NCBI RefSeq assembly: GCF_000312425.1
Contig: NZ_HE997181.1
Location: 5,255,788 to 5,319,787, forward strand
Direction of reading: 5' to 3'
Origin: Reyranella massiliensis 521
GTDB taxonomy: Bacteria; Pseudomonadota; Alphaproteobacteria; Reyranellales; Reyranellaceae
Length of the DNA: 64,000 bases
The position numbers and the translations under genes are program-made. Below are positions 9,610-17,797 of this stretch, one piece after another. Within the stretch, counting starts at the first letter, position 1; each line of letters starts with the position of its first letter. The notes under the pieces were generated by a model. It was given only the letters and a program-made list of their open reading frames with translations. It was not told where the DNA came from and searched no databases.

Positions 9610-10457
9610 TGTCGTCCCCGACGCCGCCCATGCGCCAGCGCTATCCCGAACATTTCCAGCGCTTCGACCGCAACCGTTTCACCATGGCAGCGATTGGCCT
9701 GGGCCTGTTCGCTCTGCTGATCTACGCCATGGGGCGTCTCGGCTTCTTCGATGGCACCCTGCTTTCCGGCCTGGGACGGCTGTTCGAGATCGTGAGCCTC
9801 ATGCTGCCGCCCGACCCAGGTTCGTGGGCTCACGTCAAAACCTACTCGATCTCGCTATTGGAGACGGTGGCCATTGCCCTGCTCGGCACCTTGTCGGCGG
9901 CCGTGGTGGCCCTGCCGGTCGCCCTGCTGGCGGCGCGCAACGTGACGGCTCAACGTGTCGTGCGTTTCCTGTCGCGCCGCTCTCTCGATACGATCCGCAG
10001 CGTCGATATCCTTGTGTGGGCGCTGATCTGGATCAACGTCGTCGGCCTCGGACCCTTCGCCGGAGCGCTCGCCATCATGACCGCCGACATCGGCAGCTTC
10101 GGCAAGCTCTTCTCCGAGGCGATCGAGGCTGCGGACCGCAAGCCTGTCGAAGGCATCACCTCGACTGGCGGCAGCCATATCCTCGGCATTCGCTTCGGCA
10201 TCTTGCCCGAAGTCTTTCCGGTGCTGATGAGCCAGATCCTCTACTACTTCGAGTCCAACACGCGGTCGGCTTCGATCATCGGCATCGTCGGAGCAGGCGG
10301 CATCGGCCTGCATCTCGCCGAAGCAATCCGAACCCTCGAGCTGCAACAGACCTCCTTCATCGTCCTGATGATCCTGGTGGCTGTGGCCGCTATCGACTTC
10401 CTTTCGAGCAAGCTGCGCTTTGCCATGATCGGCCGGCGTGGAGGAGGAGCCGTTTGA
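9609..10457 (+). CDS. phnE: Phosphonate ABC transporter permease PhnE (second copy)
   Basis: The 282-residue second permease shows the same architecture, with IIGIVGAGGIGLHLAEAI as the EAA-like loop. ATG 9609 shares one base with the stop of the first permease. Its end, a run GAGGAGGAG then TTTGA, doubles as the ribosome site of the DUF1045 gene. It is clearly paralogous to the preceding copy but diverged, which points to an old duplication. Confidence 0.92.
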   Translation: MSSPTPPMRQRYPEHFQRFDRNRFTMAAIGLGLFALLIYAMGRLGFFDGTLLSGLGRLFEIVSLMLPPDPGSWAHVKTYSISLLETVAIALLGTLSAAVVALPVALLAARNVTAQRVVRFLSRRSLDTIRSVDILVWALIWINVVGLGPFAGALAIMTADIGSFGKLFSEAIEAADRKPVEGITSTGGSHILGIRFGILPEVFPVLMSQILYYFESNTRSASIIGIVGAGGIGLHLAEAIRTLELQQTSFIVLMILVAVAAIDFLSSKLRFAMIGRRGGGAV

Positions 10458-11212
10458 CCGATCTGCCTTCCGATCCGGCCGAAACGCCCCGATACGCCCT
10501 CTATTACGCGCCGCGAGCCGACGAACCGCTGGCCCGCGCCGCAACTCAATGGCTGGGCCGCAATGCCGAAACGGGCCAGAGCCGCGCTCTCGTTCCGGTG
10601 GCCGGCATCGCCTACGAGCGGCTGGCCGCCATCGTTGCCGAACCCCGGCTCTACGGGTTTCACGGCACCCTGAAAGCCCCGATCGCGCTCGCTGACGGCG
10701 CCACGGAGCGCGACCTGCTCGACGCCGTTGGGCGTTTCGCCGTGGGCCAGCGGCCAATCACCGTGCCGACGATGGAGCTGGCCGAGCTATCGGGTTTCCT
10801 TGCCCTGGTTCCGGGCGCGCGCTGTACCGAGCTTCACGATCTTGCCGACCAATGCGTCGTCGAGTTCGACGAGCTCCGCCGGCCGGCCGACGAGGCCGAA
10901 CTGGCGCGCCGGCGCAGCTCGGGCCTGTCGCAGCGCCAGGACGATCTACTGGTGCGCTGGGGTTATCCCTATGTGCTGGAGCATTGGCGCTTCCACCTCA
11001 CCTTGAGCGGCCGTCTGCCCGACGAGCGAGAACGCCAGATGGTTCTCGCGGAGCTGCGCCGCCGCTTTGGTGGTGAAATCGACCGGCCGCTGGCGGTGCG
11101 CGACCTTTGTGTCTTCCGCCAGTCTGGCCAGGGCCGGCCCTTCTCGGTGCTGGCGCGCTTCAGGCTCGGCGGAGGACGTCGCCTGAGTACGCAAGTGTGG
11201 CAAGCAGCGTGA
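10454..11212 (+). CDS. DUF1045 phosphonate-metabolism protein, 2H phosphoesterase fold
   Basis: The 252-residue protein belongs to the DUF1045 family, known from C-P lyase operons. Two HxTL motifs, H70-GTL and H181-LTL, are the hallmark of 2H phosphoesterases, which act on cyclic phosphate esters. The start is TTG 10454: it overlaps the phnE2 stop (TTGA), follows GAGGAGGAG at 10441-10449, and no in-frame ATG exists before residue ~107. No phnP is in the cluster, so I infer that it may open the 5-phosphoribosyl 1,2-cyclic phosphate made by PhnJ. Its 3' end overlaps convergent phnN by 53 bases. Confidence 0.85.
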   Translation: MTDLPSDPAETPRYALYYAPRADEPLARAATQWLGRNAETGQSRALVPVAGIAYERLAAIVAEPRLYGFHGTLKAPIALADGATERDLLDAVGRFAVGQRPITVPTMELAELSGFLALVPGARCTELHDLADQCVVEFDELRRPADEAELARRRSSGLSQRQDDLLVRWGYPYVLEHWRFHLTLSGRLPDERERQMVLAELRRRFGGEIDRPLAVRDLCVFRQSGQGRPFSVLARFRLGGGRRLSTQVWQAA

Positions 11213-11735
11213 CGAAGCGGGTTGCCGCTTCGTCCAGAGGGCCATCGTTGACGATCGTCGTCAGTCGCGGATCGTCGATCCTGTAGGCGTCGGCGCGGTC
11301 GAGCCGGGCCGCCGCCTGAGTTGCGGTCTCGCGACCCCGGATGGCCAGACGCTGCTCAAGACGCCTCTGCGAGGCGGTGATCAGTACCGGGCGGGCCAGC
11401 GAATCAAGGCCGCCGGTCTTCTGAAAGTGATCGCGCGAGCCGCTCACCACCACGGCCATGCCGGCGCGCCGCCAGTCGTGGATCTCGCGGCCGACACCAT
11501 AGTCGTTGCCATGCGCATGCCAGTGATAGGCGAAGAGGCCGTGGGCGAGGCGTGTCGCGAACTCGGCACGGCTCAACGAGACATGGTTCTCGCCGCCCAT
11601 GTCCGACGGCCGCGTGATGTAGCGATGGGCGAAGACGACCGGCGCGTCCGCCGGCAGCAGCGCGCGGGCGCGCCCCAGCACGGAGTCCTTGCCGGCGCCC
11701 GAGGGGCCCATGACGTAGACGAGGGTGCCATCCAT
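11160..11735 (-). CDS. phnN: Ribose 1,5-bisphosphate phosphokinase PhnN
   Basis: PhnN phosphorylates ribose 1,5-bisphosphate to PRPP, linking C-P lyase to nucleotide synthesis. The 191-residue protein has a P-loop GPSGAGKD at residues 10-17 and a guanylate-kinase-like lid region (HRYITRPSD). It starts with ATG 11735, 11 bases after phnM, and is the last gene of the minus-strand phn operon. Its final 53 bases overlap the end of the DUF1045 gene on the other strand. Confidence 0.92.
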   Translation of the reverse strand: MDGTLVYVMGPSGAGKDSVLGRARALLPADAPVVFAHRYITRPSDMGGENHVSLSRAEFATRLAHGLFAYHWHAHGNDYGVGREIHDWRRAGMAVVVSGSRDHFQKTGGLDSLARPVLITASQRRLEQRLAIRGRETATQAAARLDRADAYRIDDPRLTTIVNDGPLDEAATRFVTLLATLAYSGDVLRRA

Positions 11736-11746
11736 GTCGGGCACCC

Positions 11747-12892
11747 TCAGACGACGCGGTCGCCTTCGCGCCAGACGGCACGGACCACGGCAGCACCGTC
11801 GACGGCGCGGACACGCACAAGGTCGGCGCGGCGGTCGGCGGCTATCTCGCCGCGGTCGCCGAGACCGACGGCCTTGGCGGGATTGAGCGATGCCAACCGC
11901 ACCGCCTGCGGCAGCGAGATGCCGACGCCGGCGGCAGGCAGCTTGAAGACGCTTTCCATCAGGCTCGCCGGCACATAGTCGGAGGACAGGATCTCGGCAT
12001 GGCCGGCGCGCACCAGGTCGATGGCGGCGATGTTGCCGGAGTGCGAACCGCCCAGCACGAGGTTGGGTGCGCCGACCAGTACGGCGAGGCCCGCATCGCG
12101 CGACGCCTGGGCCGCCTCTCGCGTGGTCGGGAACTCCGCAATGGTCATGCCGTTCGCGACGGCTTCCTTGACGTGGGCTTCGGTGGCGTCGTCGTGACTG
12201 GCGATCGGCAGGGCACGTGCGTGGGCGCGGCTCACGATCTCGCCGCGGTGCCGGGCGGCATTGCGGTGATGCAGCTCGGTGACGCGGATCGCGAATTCCT
12301 CGAACTGGTCGTCGGTCATCGCGTGCTTGCCCTTGTAATACTGCTTCAGCTTCTCGGGATCGAGGAACTGACGCTGCCCGGGCGTGTGATCGTTGATCGA
12401 GACGAGGCCGACCAGAGGCAGGTCGATCCACTTGTCGACGGCCTCGACGGCGTCGTCGGCGGAGATCTCGCAGCGCAGGTGGATGCGATGCTCGGCGCGA
12501 GTCATCTGCCGGTCGGCCGCGACGCAGACCGCCTCGATCATGCGTTCGCGATTCTGCACCCGGTCCGAGTTACCGTGCACGTCGCCCAGCGCCAGCGAAT
12601 CATAGACGGTGGTGATGCCAGCGGCGCTGATCTGTGTGTCGTGCGCCATGACGGCCGAGACACTCGGCCACTTCACGCCAGGCCGCGGCGCGAAGTGCTT
12701 TTCCATGTTGTCGGTGTGCAGCTCGACCAGGCCGGGCAGGAGATAGTCGCCCTCCAGGTCGATGGCACTGGCGATATGGCTGCGGCCTGCCGCGACTTCG
12801 GTGATGCGCCCGTCGTGCAGCACGACAGTGCCGTCGAACTCGGCGTCGGCGGTGACGACACGGGCGTTGGTCAGGACGGTTTCGCTACGCAT
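11747..12892 (-). CDS. phnM: RPnTP diphosphatase PhnM (amidohydrolase superfamily)
   Basis: PhnM removes diphosphate from 5-triphosphoribosyl alkylphosphonate before C-P cleavage. The 381-residue length is typical. Metal-site motifs visible are ELHTDNMEKH near residue 58, an HDDATEAH block, and the late SSDYVPASL aspartate. It overlaps phnL by 22 bases, which suggests coupling. A short gap leads to phnN. Confidence 0.94.
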   Translation of the reverse strand: MRSETVLTNARVVTADAEFDGTVVLHDGRITEVAAGRSHIASAIDLEGDYLLPGLVELHTDNMEKHFAPRPGVKWPSVSAVMAHDTQISAAGITTVYDSLALGDVHGNSDRVQNRERMIEAVCVAADRQMTRAEHRIHLRCEISADDAVEAVDKWIDLPLVGLVSINDHTPGQRQFLDPEKLKQYYKGKHAMTDDQFEEFAIRVTELHHRNAARHRGEIVSRAHARALPIASHDDATEAHVKEAVANGMTIAEFPTTREAAQASRDAGLAVLVGAPNLVLGGSHSGNIAAIDLVRAGHAEILSSDYVPASLMESVFKLPAAGVGISLPQAVRLASLNPAKAVGLGDRGEIAADRRADLVRVRAVDGAAVVRAVWREGDRVV

Positions 12893-13635
12893 GGCGGTGC
12901 TCCAGCCGGGGACGCAGGGGGAAGGACTTCGTGGATGCGGGTAGCCACGGCATCGCGCACGCCGGTGTCGTGAAAGATGCCGACGACGGCCGCGCCGGCA
13001 TCGCGGCGCTGGCAGATCAGCTCGACCACCCCGTCGCGATTGGCGGCATCGAGCGAAGCCGTAGGCTCGTCGAGCAGCAGGATCGGATAGTCGACGATCA
13101 GCGACCGCGCGATGTTGATGCGCTGCTGCTCACCACCCGAGAAGGTGGCAGGCGGCAGCGCCCACAGGCGGGCGGGAATGCCCAGCATGCCTAAAAGGAA
13201 CTCGGCGCGGTGACGCGCCTCGGTCGCGTCGACGCCCCGACGCAACAGCGGTTCGGCCACGACGTCGACGGCGGCAACGCGCGGGATCACGCGCAGGAAC
13301 TGGCTGACGAAGCCCATGGTGCGGTGGCGCACGTCGAGTACCGTGCGCGGTTCGGCGCCTACCAGTTCGGTCCAGGCATCGTCCTGTCGAACGCGGATGG
13401 AGCCGGCATCAGCGCGATAGTTGCCGTAGAGCGAGCGCAACAGGGTGCTCTTGCCAGCTCCGGAGGGGCCGACGAGAGCCAGGCATTCGCCCGGCGACAC
13501 GGCAAGCGATACGTCGTGCAGCACGGGAAGGGCGAGGTCGCCGTGCGCGTGGACGACGAAGGACTTGGCGAGACCGGAGACGCGCAGAGCGGGTGGCATG
13601 GTTGGGTCTTCGCAACTCTTTTCGGGGTGGCTCAT
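12871..13635 (-). CDS. phnL: C-P lyase complex ABC-type subunit PhnL
   Basis: PhnL is an ABC ATPase-like protein that associates with the C-P lyase core rather than with a transporter. The 254-residue protein has Walker A GPSGAGKS (56-63), signature FSGGEQQR and Walker B ILLLDEPTASLD. ATG 13635 overlaps the phnK stop as ATGA; an internal ATG at 13599 is a possible alternative. It overlaps phnM by 22 bases. Confidence 0.92.
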   Translation of the reverse strand: MSHPEKSCEDPTMPPALRVSGLAKSFVVHAHGDLALPVLHDVSLAVSPGECLALVGPSGAGKSTLLRSLYGNYRADAGSIRVRQDDAWTELVGAEPRTVLDVRHRTMGFVSQFLRVIPRVAAVDVVAEPLLRRGVDATEARHRAEFLLGMLGIPARLWALPPATFSGGEQQRINIARSLIVDYPILLLDEPTASLDAANRDGVVELICQRRDAGAAVVGIFHDTGVRDAVATRIHEVLPPASPAGAPPCVAKPS

Positions 13636-14420
13636 ACGGGCAGGATCGAGGCGACGAGCATCTGCGTGTAGGCGTGCTGCGGATCGTCGAGGACCTGATC
13701 GGTCAGGCCCTCCTCGATGACGGCACCGCCCTGCATCACCATCAGCCGATGGGTCAGCAGCCGGGCCACGCCGAGATCATGGGTCACCAGTACGGCGGAC
13801 AGATGCAGCCGTTCGACGAGGCCGCGCAGAAGATCGAGGATGCGCGCCTGTACGGAGACGTCGAGGCCGCCCGTCGGCTCGTCCATGAACACGAGCCGTG
13901 GCCCGCTCACGAGGTTGCGGGCGATCTGCAGACGCTGGCGCATGCCGCCGGAGAAAGTGGTCGGCCGGTCGTCGAGCCGGTCGGCGTCGATTTCGACGCG
14001 CCCCAGCCAATCAGCGGCGGTGCCGCGGATTTCGCCATAGTGGCGCGCGCCCACGGCCATCAGCCGCTCGCCGATATTGGCACCGGCGCTCACGCCCATG
14101 CGCAATCCCTCGCGCGCATCCTGGTTCACGAAGCCCCATTCCGTGCGCGTGAGCAGGCGGCGGCGCGCTTCGGAGAGGCGATGGACATCGACGGTGCCGG
14201 CCGATGCTGTCTCGTAGGTGACCGAGCCTTCGTCGGGCGAGAGGCGGCCAGCCAGGCAGTTCAGCAGGGTCGTCTTGCCCGACCCCGATTCGCCCACGAT
14301 GCCCAGAACCTCGCCTGGCCACAGGTCGAAGCTCACATCGTGACAGGCGATGCGGCCGCCGAAGCGCTTGGTGATGTTGCGGGCCGAGAGGAGGGGAGGC
14401 GAAAGCGCCGGCGTGTTCAT
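13632..14420 (-). CDS. phnK: C-P lyase complex ABC-type subunit PhnK
   Basis: PhnK is an ABC ATPase that docks on the PhnGHIJ core and is needed for phosphonate use in vivo. The 262-residue protein carries Walker A GESGSGKT (43-50), signature FSGGMRQR and Walker B LVFMDEPTGGLD. Starts and stops overlap as ATGA with phnJ on one side and phnL on the other. I chose ATG 14420 because upstream in-frame sequence is phnJ coding DNA in another frame. Confidence 0.93.
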   Translation of the reverse strand: MNTPALSPPLLSARNITKRFGGRIACHDVSFDLWPGEVLGIVGESGSGKTTLLNCLAGRLSPDEGSVTYETASAGTVDVHRLSEARRRLLTRTEWGFVNQDAREGLRMGVSAGANIGERLMAVGARHYGEIRGTAADWLGRVEIDADRLDDRPTTFSGGMRQRLQIARNLVSGPRLVFMDEPTGGLDVSVQARILDLLRGLVERLHLSAVLVTHDLGVARLLTHRLMVMQGGAVIEEGLTDQVLDDPQHAYTQMLVASILPV

Positions 14421-15259
14421 CGCCGTCCCTCGCAATAGTCGGTGTCGGAACAGACGAACAGACGCTTGCCGGCATCGTCGACGATCATCTCGTCGAGAAA
14501 GCTCTCGGTGGAGCCGCAGAAGGCGCAGCACTCACTCCAGCGCTCGATCTCGAAGGGATGATCGTCGAAGTCGAGGCTCTTCACCGGCGTGTAGGGCGGC
14601 ACGGCGTAGATGCGCTTCTCGCGGCCGGCGCCGTAGAGCTGAAGGGCGGGGCTGCGGTCGAGCTTGGGATTGTCGAACTTCGGGATGGGTGAAGGGCTCA
14701 TGATGTAGCGCCCGTTCACCATCACCGGATAACTGTAGGACTTCGCGATCCGGCCGTGCCGGGCGATGCTTTCGTAAAGGCTCACCTGCATGACGCCGTA
14801 TTCGGACAGGGCGTGTAGCGTCCGCGTCTCGGTCTCGCGCGGCTCCAGCATGCGCAACGGCTCGGGGATCGGCACCTGGAAGACCAGGATCTGGCCGTCC
14901 TTGAGCGGCGTCTCCGGCACGCGATGGCGCGTCTGGATGATGGTGGCTTCTTCCGTGCGAGTCGTCGTAGCGACGTCAGCCACATGCGCGAAGAAACGCC
15001 GGATCGACACGGCATTGGTCGTGTCGTCGGCGCCCTGGTCGATCACCTTCAGCGTGTCGTCGCGACCGATGATGGCGGCCGTCACCTGGATCCCGCCGGT
15101 GCCCCAACCGTAAGGGAGGGGCATCTCGCGCCCGCCGAACGGCACCTGATAGCCCGGCACGGCCACCGCCTTCAGGATGGCGCGGCGGATCATCCGCTTG
15201 GTCTGCTCGTCGAGATAGGCGTAGTTGTACGCGCCCTCGGTCATGTTGATGTCGGGCAT
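14417..15259 (-). CDS. phnJ: Carbon-phosphorus lyase catalytic subunit PhnJ
   Basis: PhnJ is the radical-SAM enzyme that breaks the C-P bond, releasing the alkane and 5-phosphoribosyl 1,2-cyclic phosphate. The protein is 280 residues. The cluster ligands follow the family CxxC-x21-C spacing at C245, C248 and C270, and the extra catalytic cysteine is C276. These sit exactly four residues later than the E. coli C241/C244/C266/C272 set. All key residues are intact, so the operon should be functional. It is separated from phnI by three bases. Confidence 0.97.
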   Translation of the reverse strand: MPDINMTEGAYNYAYLDEQTKRMIRRAILKAVAVPGYQVPFGGREMPLPYGWGTGGIQVTAAIIGRDDTLKVIDQGADDTTNAVSIRRFFAHVADVATTTRTEEATIIQTRHRVPETPLKDGQILVFQVPIPEPLRMLEPRETETRTLHALSEYGVMQVSLYESIARHGRIAKSYSYPVMVNGRYIMSPSPIPKFDNPKLDRSPALQLYGAGREKRIYAVPPYTPVKSLDFDDHPFEIERWSECCAFCGSTESFLDEMIVDDAGKRLFVCSDTDYCEGRR

Positions 15260-15262
15260 GGC

Positions 15263-16381
15263 CTACTCCGCCGCCTGGCTGAGAGCCGCGCGATCCTCGG
15301 CCGCGCGCTGCTTGCGCGCTTCGACCTCGGCGCGCAGAGCCCGCACCACTACGAGTTCCGACTGGAAGTCGACATAGTGCGGAAGCTTGAGGTGCTGCAC
15401 GAAGCCCGAAGCCTCGACATTGTCGGAGTGGGCCAGAACAAATTCTTCGTCCTGGGCCGGCGAGTCAGCGCTTTCCGCAAGTTCGCGAGCCCTCAGCGCG
15501 CGGTCGACCAGGGCCATGGCGATCGCCTTGCGCTCGGCGTGACCGAAGGCGAGGCCATAGCCGCGGGTGAACTGCGGCGGCACGTCGTGCGAGCCGGCGA
15601 ACTGGTTGACCATGTCGCACTCGGTGACGTCGATCTCGGCAATCTCGATGGCGAAGCCCAGCTCCTCGGGCACGAAAGAGACCGGCACATGGCCGTAGCG
15701 GATCTCGCCGACGAACGGATGATTGTTGCCGTAGCCGCGCTGGGTGGAATAGCCGAGCGACAGCAGGAAGCCTTCGTCGCCGCGCGCCAGGTTCTGCAGG
15801 CGCAGCGGCCGGTCCGCCGGCAGGCTGAGAGGCTGGCGCGTGAGATCATCGGGCCGTTTGCCCGAGGCTTCCGGGGGCGGTTCGAGCAGGCCTTCGCGGG
15901 CCAGGATGTCGCCAACATGCGGTAGCGCGTGCGCGGTATCGGCAGGCGCGGTCGGTGCCGCTGGACGGTCTGCGGCAACAGCCAGCGAGAAGTCGAGGAG
16001 GCGGTGCGTGTAGTCGTAAGTCGGCCCCAGCACCTGGCCACCGGGCACATCCTTGAAGGCGGCCGAGATACGCCGCTCCGCCACCATGCGCGCCGTGTCG
16101 AGCGGCTCGGAATCACCAAAGCGCGGCAAGGTCGTGCGGTAGGCGCGCAGCAGGAAGATCGCTTCAATCAGATCGCCGCGCGCTTGCTTGATGGCCAGCG
16201 CCGCCAGGCGCCGGTCGTAGCACGAGCCCTCGGTCATCACGCGGTCGACGGCGAGACCAAGTTGCTGGTCGATCTGCTCCAGGGAAAGCTCGGCGAGGTC
16301 GCGGTCGCCGCGGCGCCGGTCGGCAATCAGGTCGAGCGAATGGGCGATGGCGGTCTCGCCACCCTTCACCGCGACGTACAT
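15263..16381 (-). CDS. phnI: C-P lyase core subunit PhnI
   Basis: PhnI, with PhnG, H, L and ATP, couples phosphonate to ribose; alone it acts as a purine nucleosidase. The 372-residue protein starts MYVAVKGGE, the family N-terminus, at ATG 16381, overlapping phnH by 16 bases. Conserved blocks include SLGYSTQRGYGNNHPFVGE and VPPQFTRGYGL. Context in the complete phnGHIJ core makes the call secure. Confidence 0.96.
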   Translation of the reverse strand: MYVAVKGGETAIAHSLDLIADRRRGDRDLAELSLEQIDQQLGLAVDRVMTEGSCYDRRLAALAIKQARGDLIEAIFLLRAYRTTLPRFGDSEPLDTARMVAERRISAAFKDVPGGQVLGPTYDYTHRLLDFSLAVAADRPAAPTAPADTAHALPHVGDILAREGLLEPPPEASGKRPDDLTRQPLSLPADRPLRLQNLARGDEGFLLSLGYSTQRGYGNNHPFVGEIRYGHVPVSFVPEELGFAIEIAEIDVTECDMVNQFAGSHDVPPQFTRGYGLAFGHAERKAIAMALVDRALRARELAESADSPAQDEEFVLAHSDNVEASGFVQHLKLPHYVDFQSELVVVRALRAEVEARKQRAAEDRAALSQAAE

Positions 16382-16980
16382 GGCGAGACCTCCACGGAGA
16401 TGCTGCGCGGCAGCGCGAGAAGCTGGGACCCTGAGGTGAAGACCAGGTCGACGCCGCAGGGGAAGAGCGCGTGATTGGTGGCGCATTGCCGCCAGAACCA
16501 GTCATCCAGTCCGGCAATGACGAGTTCGGTCTCGCCATCGATGCCCGGACCGCGCGCCGTGCGGCGCGGGCCGGCACCGAGAGCCGGCACCTCGATCAAC
16601 AAGGTGGCCGAACGATCCGGATAGGTGTCGGTGCCGATCGCGAAGCCCTCGAAGGGATCGGCATCGTCGCAAGGTAGAACGGCCAGGGTCGCGGCTGCAC
16701 GATCTTCGACAATCGGCGCGCCGGTATGGAAGCGCAGGTAGTCGCGGACCTCTGCCGTGTCGAACGCAGGCATCAGCCAGAGCGGCGTATCGCGATCGGC
16801 CAGGGTCAGCAGATAGGCCACGACGGCGGGCGAGATCATGCCGGGACCTTGCGGCGCATCAGCCAGGGTCACGATGCGGCCGGGATGGCTGAAAGCGTCG
16901 AGCACGCCGCGAAAGAATTGCTGGGCGTCGTGCGAAGGATCGGCGAGGCCCGGCGAAAGGGAGCTCAGCGTGCCGCTCAT
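16366..16980 (-). CDS. phnH: C-P lyase core subunit PhnH
   Basis: PhnH is a structural subunit of the PhnGHIJ complex. The 204-residue protein has the family opening block AQQFFRGVLDAFSHPGRI and the late cysteine-containing FPCGVDLVFT. ATG 16980 overlaps the phnG stop as ATGA; the in-frame DNA further upstream is phnG read in another frame. Its end overlaps phnI. Confidence 0.94.
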   Translation of the reverse strand: MSGTLSSLSPGLADPSHDAQQFFRGVLDAFSHPGRIVTLADAPQGPGMISPAVVAYLLTLADRDTPLWLMPAFDTAEVRDYLRFHTGAPIVEDRAAATLAVLPCDDADPFEGFAIGTDTYPDRSATLLIEVPALGAGPRRTARGPGIDGETELVIAGLDDWFWRQCATNHALFPCGVDLVFTSGSQLLALPRSISVEVSPCTSR

Positions 16981-17447
16981 GTGCCGGCCTCGCGCGCGAC
17001 GGTAAAGAATTCGACCTTGGTCGCCGCGGCGCGTGCCGCGATCAGGCGATGCCGTGCTTGGACTTCGTCGGTGAGCGGCGACACGATCCCGGTCTCGAGC
17101 CTGTCGCGCCACGCTTCGCGCTGGCCCAACGCATCGATGGCGGCCACGATCTCGGCCTGACGGACATGGCGGCCGCCCACATAGCCGAAGCCGACTTCAC
17201 CTGTTTCCAACCGGACGGCGGCGCGCGTCACCGTCATCTCGCCGGCGCAGAAAGGGGCGCCATTGCCCGAGATACGGCCGTGCAGCATGACGAGCCCGGT
17301 CTCGGGTCGTCGAAGGATGGTGTAGGCAGGGACAGGGCCCAGCGCCTGCCATAGCGTGTCGAGACGGGCCTCGGGGGCTTTTGCCAAAATGGAAAGCCAC
17401 CGGCGGCGGCGATCGACGGCCTCGGTGTCGGATTCTCTGCAAGACAT
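16977..17447 (-). CDS. phnG: C-P lyase core subunit PhnG
   Basis: PhnG is the smallest subunit of the C-P lyase core. The 156-residue protein begins with the typical RRRRWLSILAKA helix and contains GEMTVTRAAVRL and GFGYVGGRHVRQAEI. It is the first gene of the minus-strand operon phnGHIJKLMN. The 350-base region upstream, shared with pstS, contains a Pho box 262 bases from its start. A regulator of the PhnF type is not present nearby. Confidence 0.93.
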   Translation of the reverse strand: MSCRESDTEAVDRRRRWLSILAKAPEARLDTLWQALGPVPAYTILRRPETGLVMLHGRISGNGAPFCAGEMTVTRAAVRLETGEVGFGYVGGRHVRQAEIVAAIDALGQREAWRDRLETGIVSPLTDEVQARHRLIAARAAATKVEFFTVAREAGT

Positions 17448-17797
17448 GGTGTGCTCTTGAAACGAGCTGCACCATCGGCAGGGTACGTTACCGTTCCGAG
17501 GGAATGGGATTAAGATCCTGTGACGGGTGCTGGTTTGTCCCCAACGGCCGGCCCGCTAGCAGCAGAAGCGCGACGCTAACGATGGCAAGCGTTTCGGCCA
17601 GTCGTCTTTCTGTCACAAAGCGTGGCGTCGCCGACAGAATGGAATATCGTTATTTATCAGTGTGTTGTCGGGTGTCTGCAGCATTCACCCCCAGTTCGTG
17701 GCCGGCGGTGTCATTGAAGTGTCATATAAGAGTCATATGACAGTGACGTGCGGCTCCTAGGGGAAAGGCGCTTCGGAATTCATCGAAGGAGAACCCT
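17448..17797. other. Divergent phnG-pstS control region
   Basis: This 350-base gap has no gene. It contains the Pho box at 17709-17741 close to pstS, an AAGGAG ribosome site for pstS at 17786-17791, and an isolated CTGTCAC (17610-17616) that resembles a single Pho half-site without an 11-bp partner. No clear promoter was found adjacent to phnG. Confidence 0.6.
17709..17741 (+). promoter_or_regulatory. Pho box (PhoB binding site) upstream of pstS
   Basis: TGTCAT at 17709, TGTCAT at 17720 and AGTCAT at 17731 recur at exactly 11-base intervals separated by A/T-rich spacers, as expected for tandem PhoB binding. The third unit runs into the palindrome GTCATATGAC (17732-17741), so one more unit faces the opposite strand. 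It lies about 57 bases before the pstS start, the right place to activate pstS. It may also serve phnG, though that gene is 262 bases away. Confidence 0.88.

Noticed and set aside
11160..12431. Longer minus-strand version of phnN reaching 12431
   Set aside because: The extra 232 codons lie in phnM out of frame; the P-loop protein starts at 11735.
17610..17616. Second Pho box around CTGTCAC
   Set aside because: A single half-site with no partner 11 bases away on either side.
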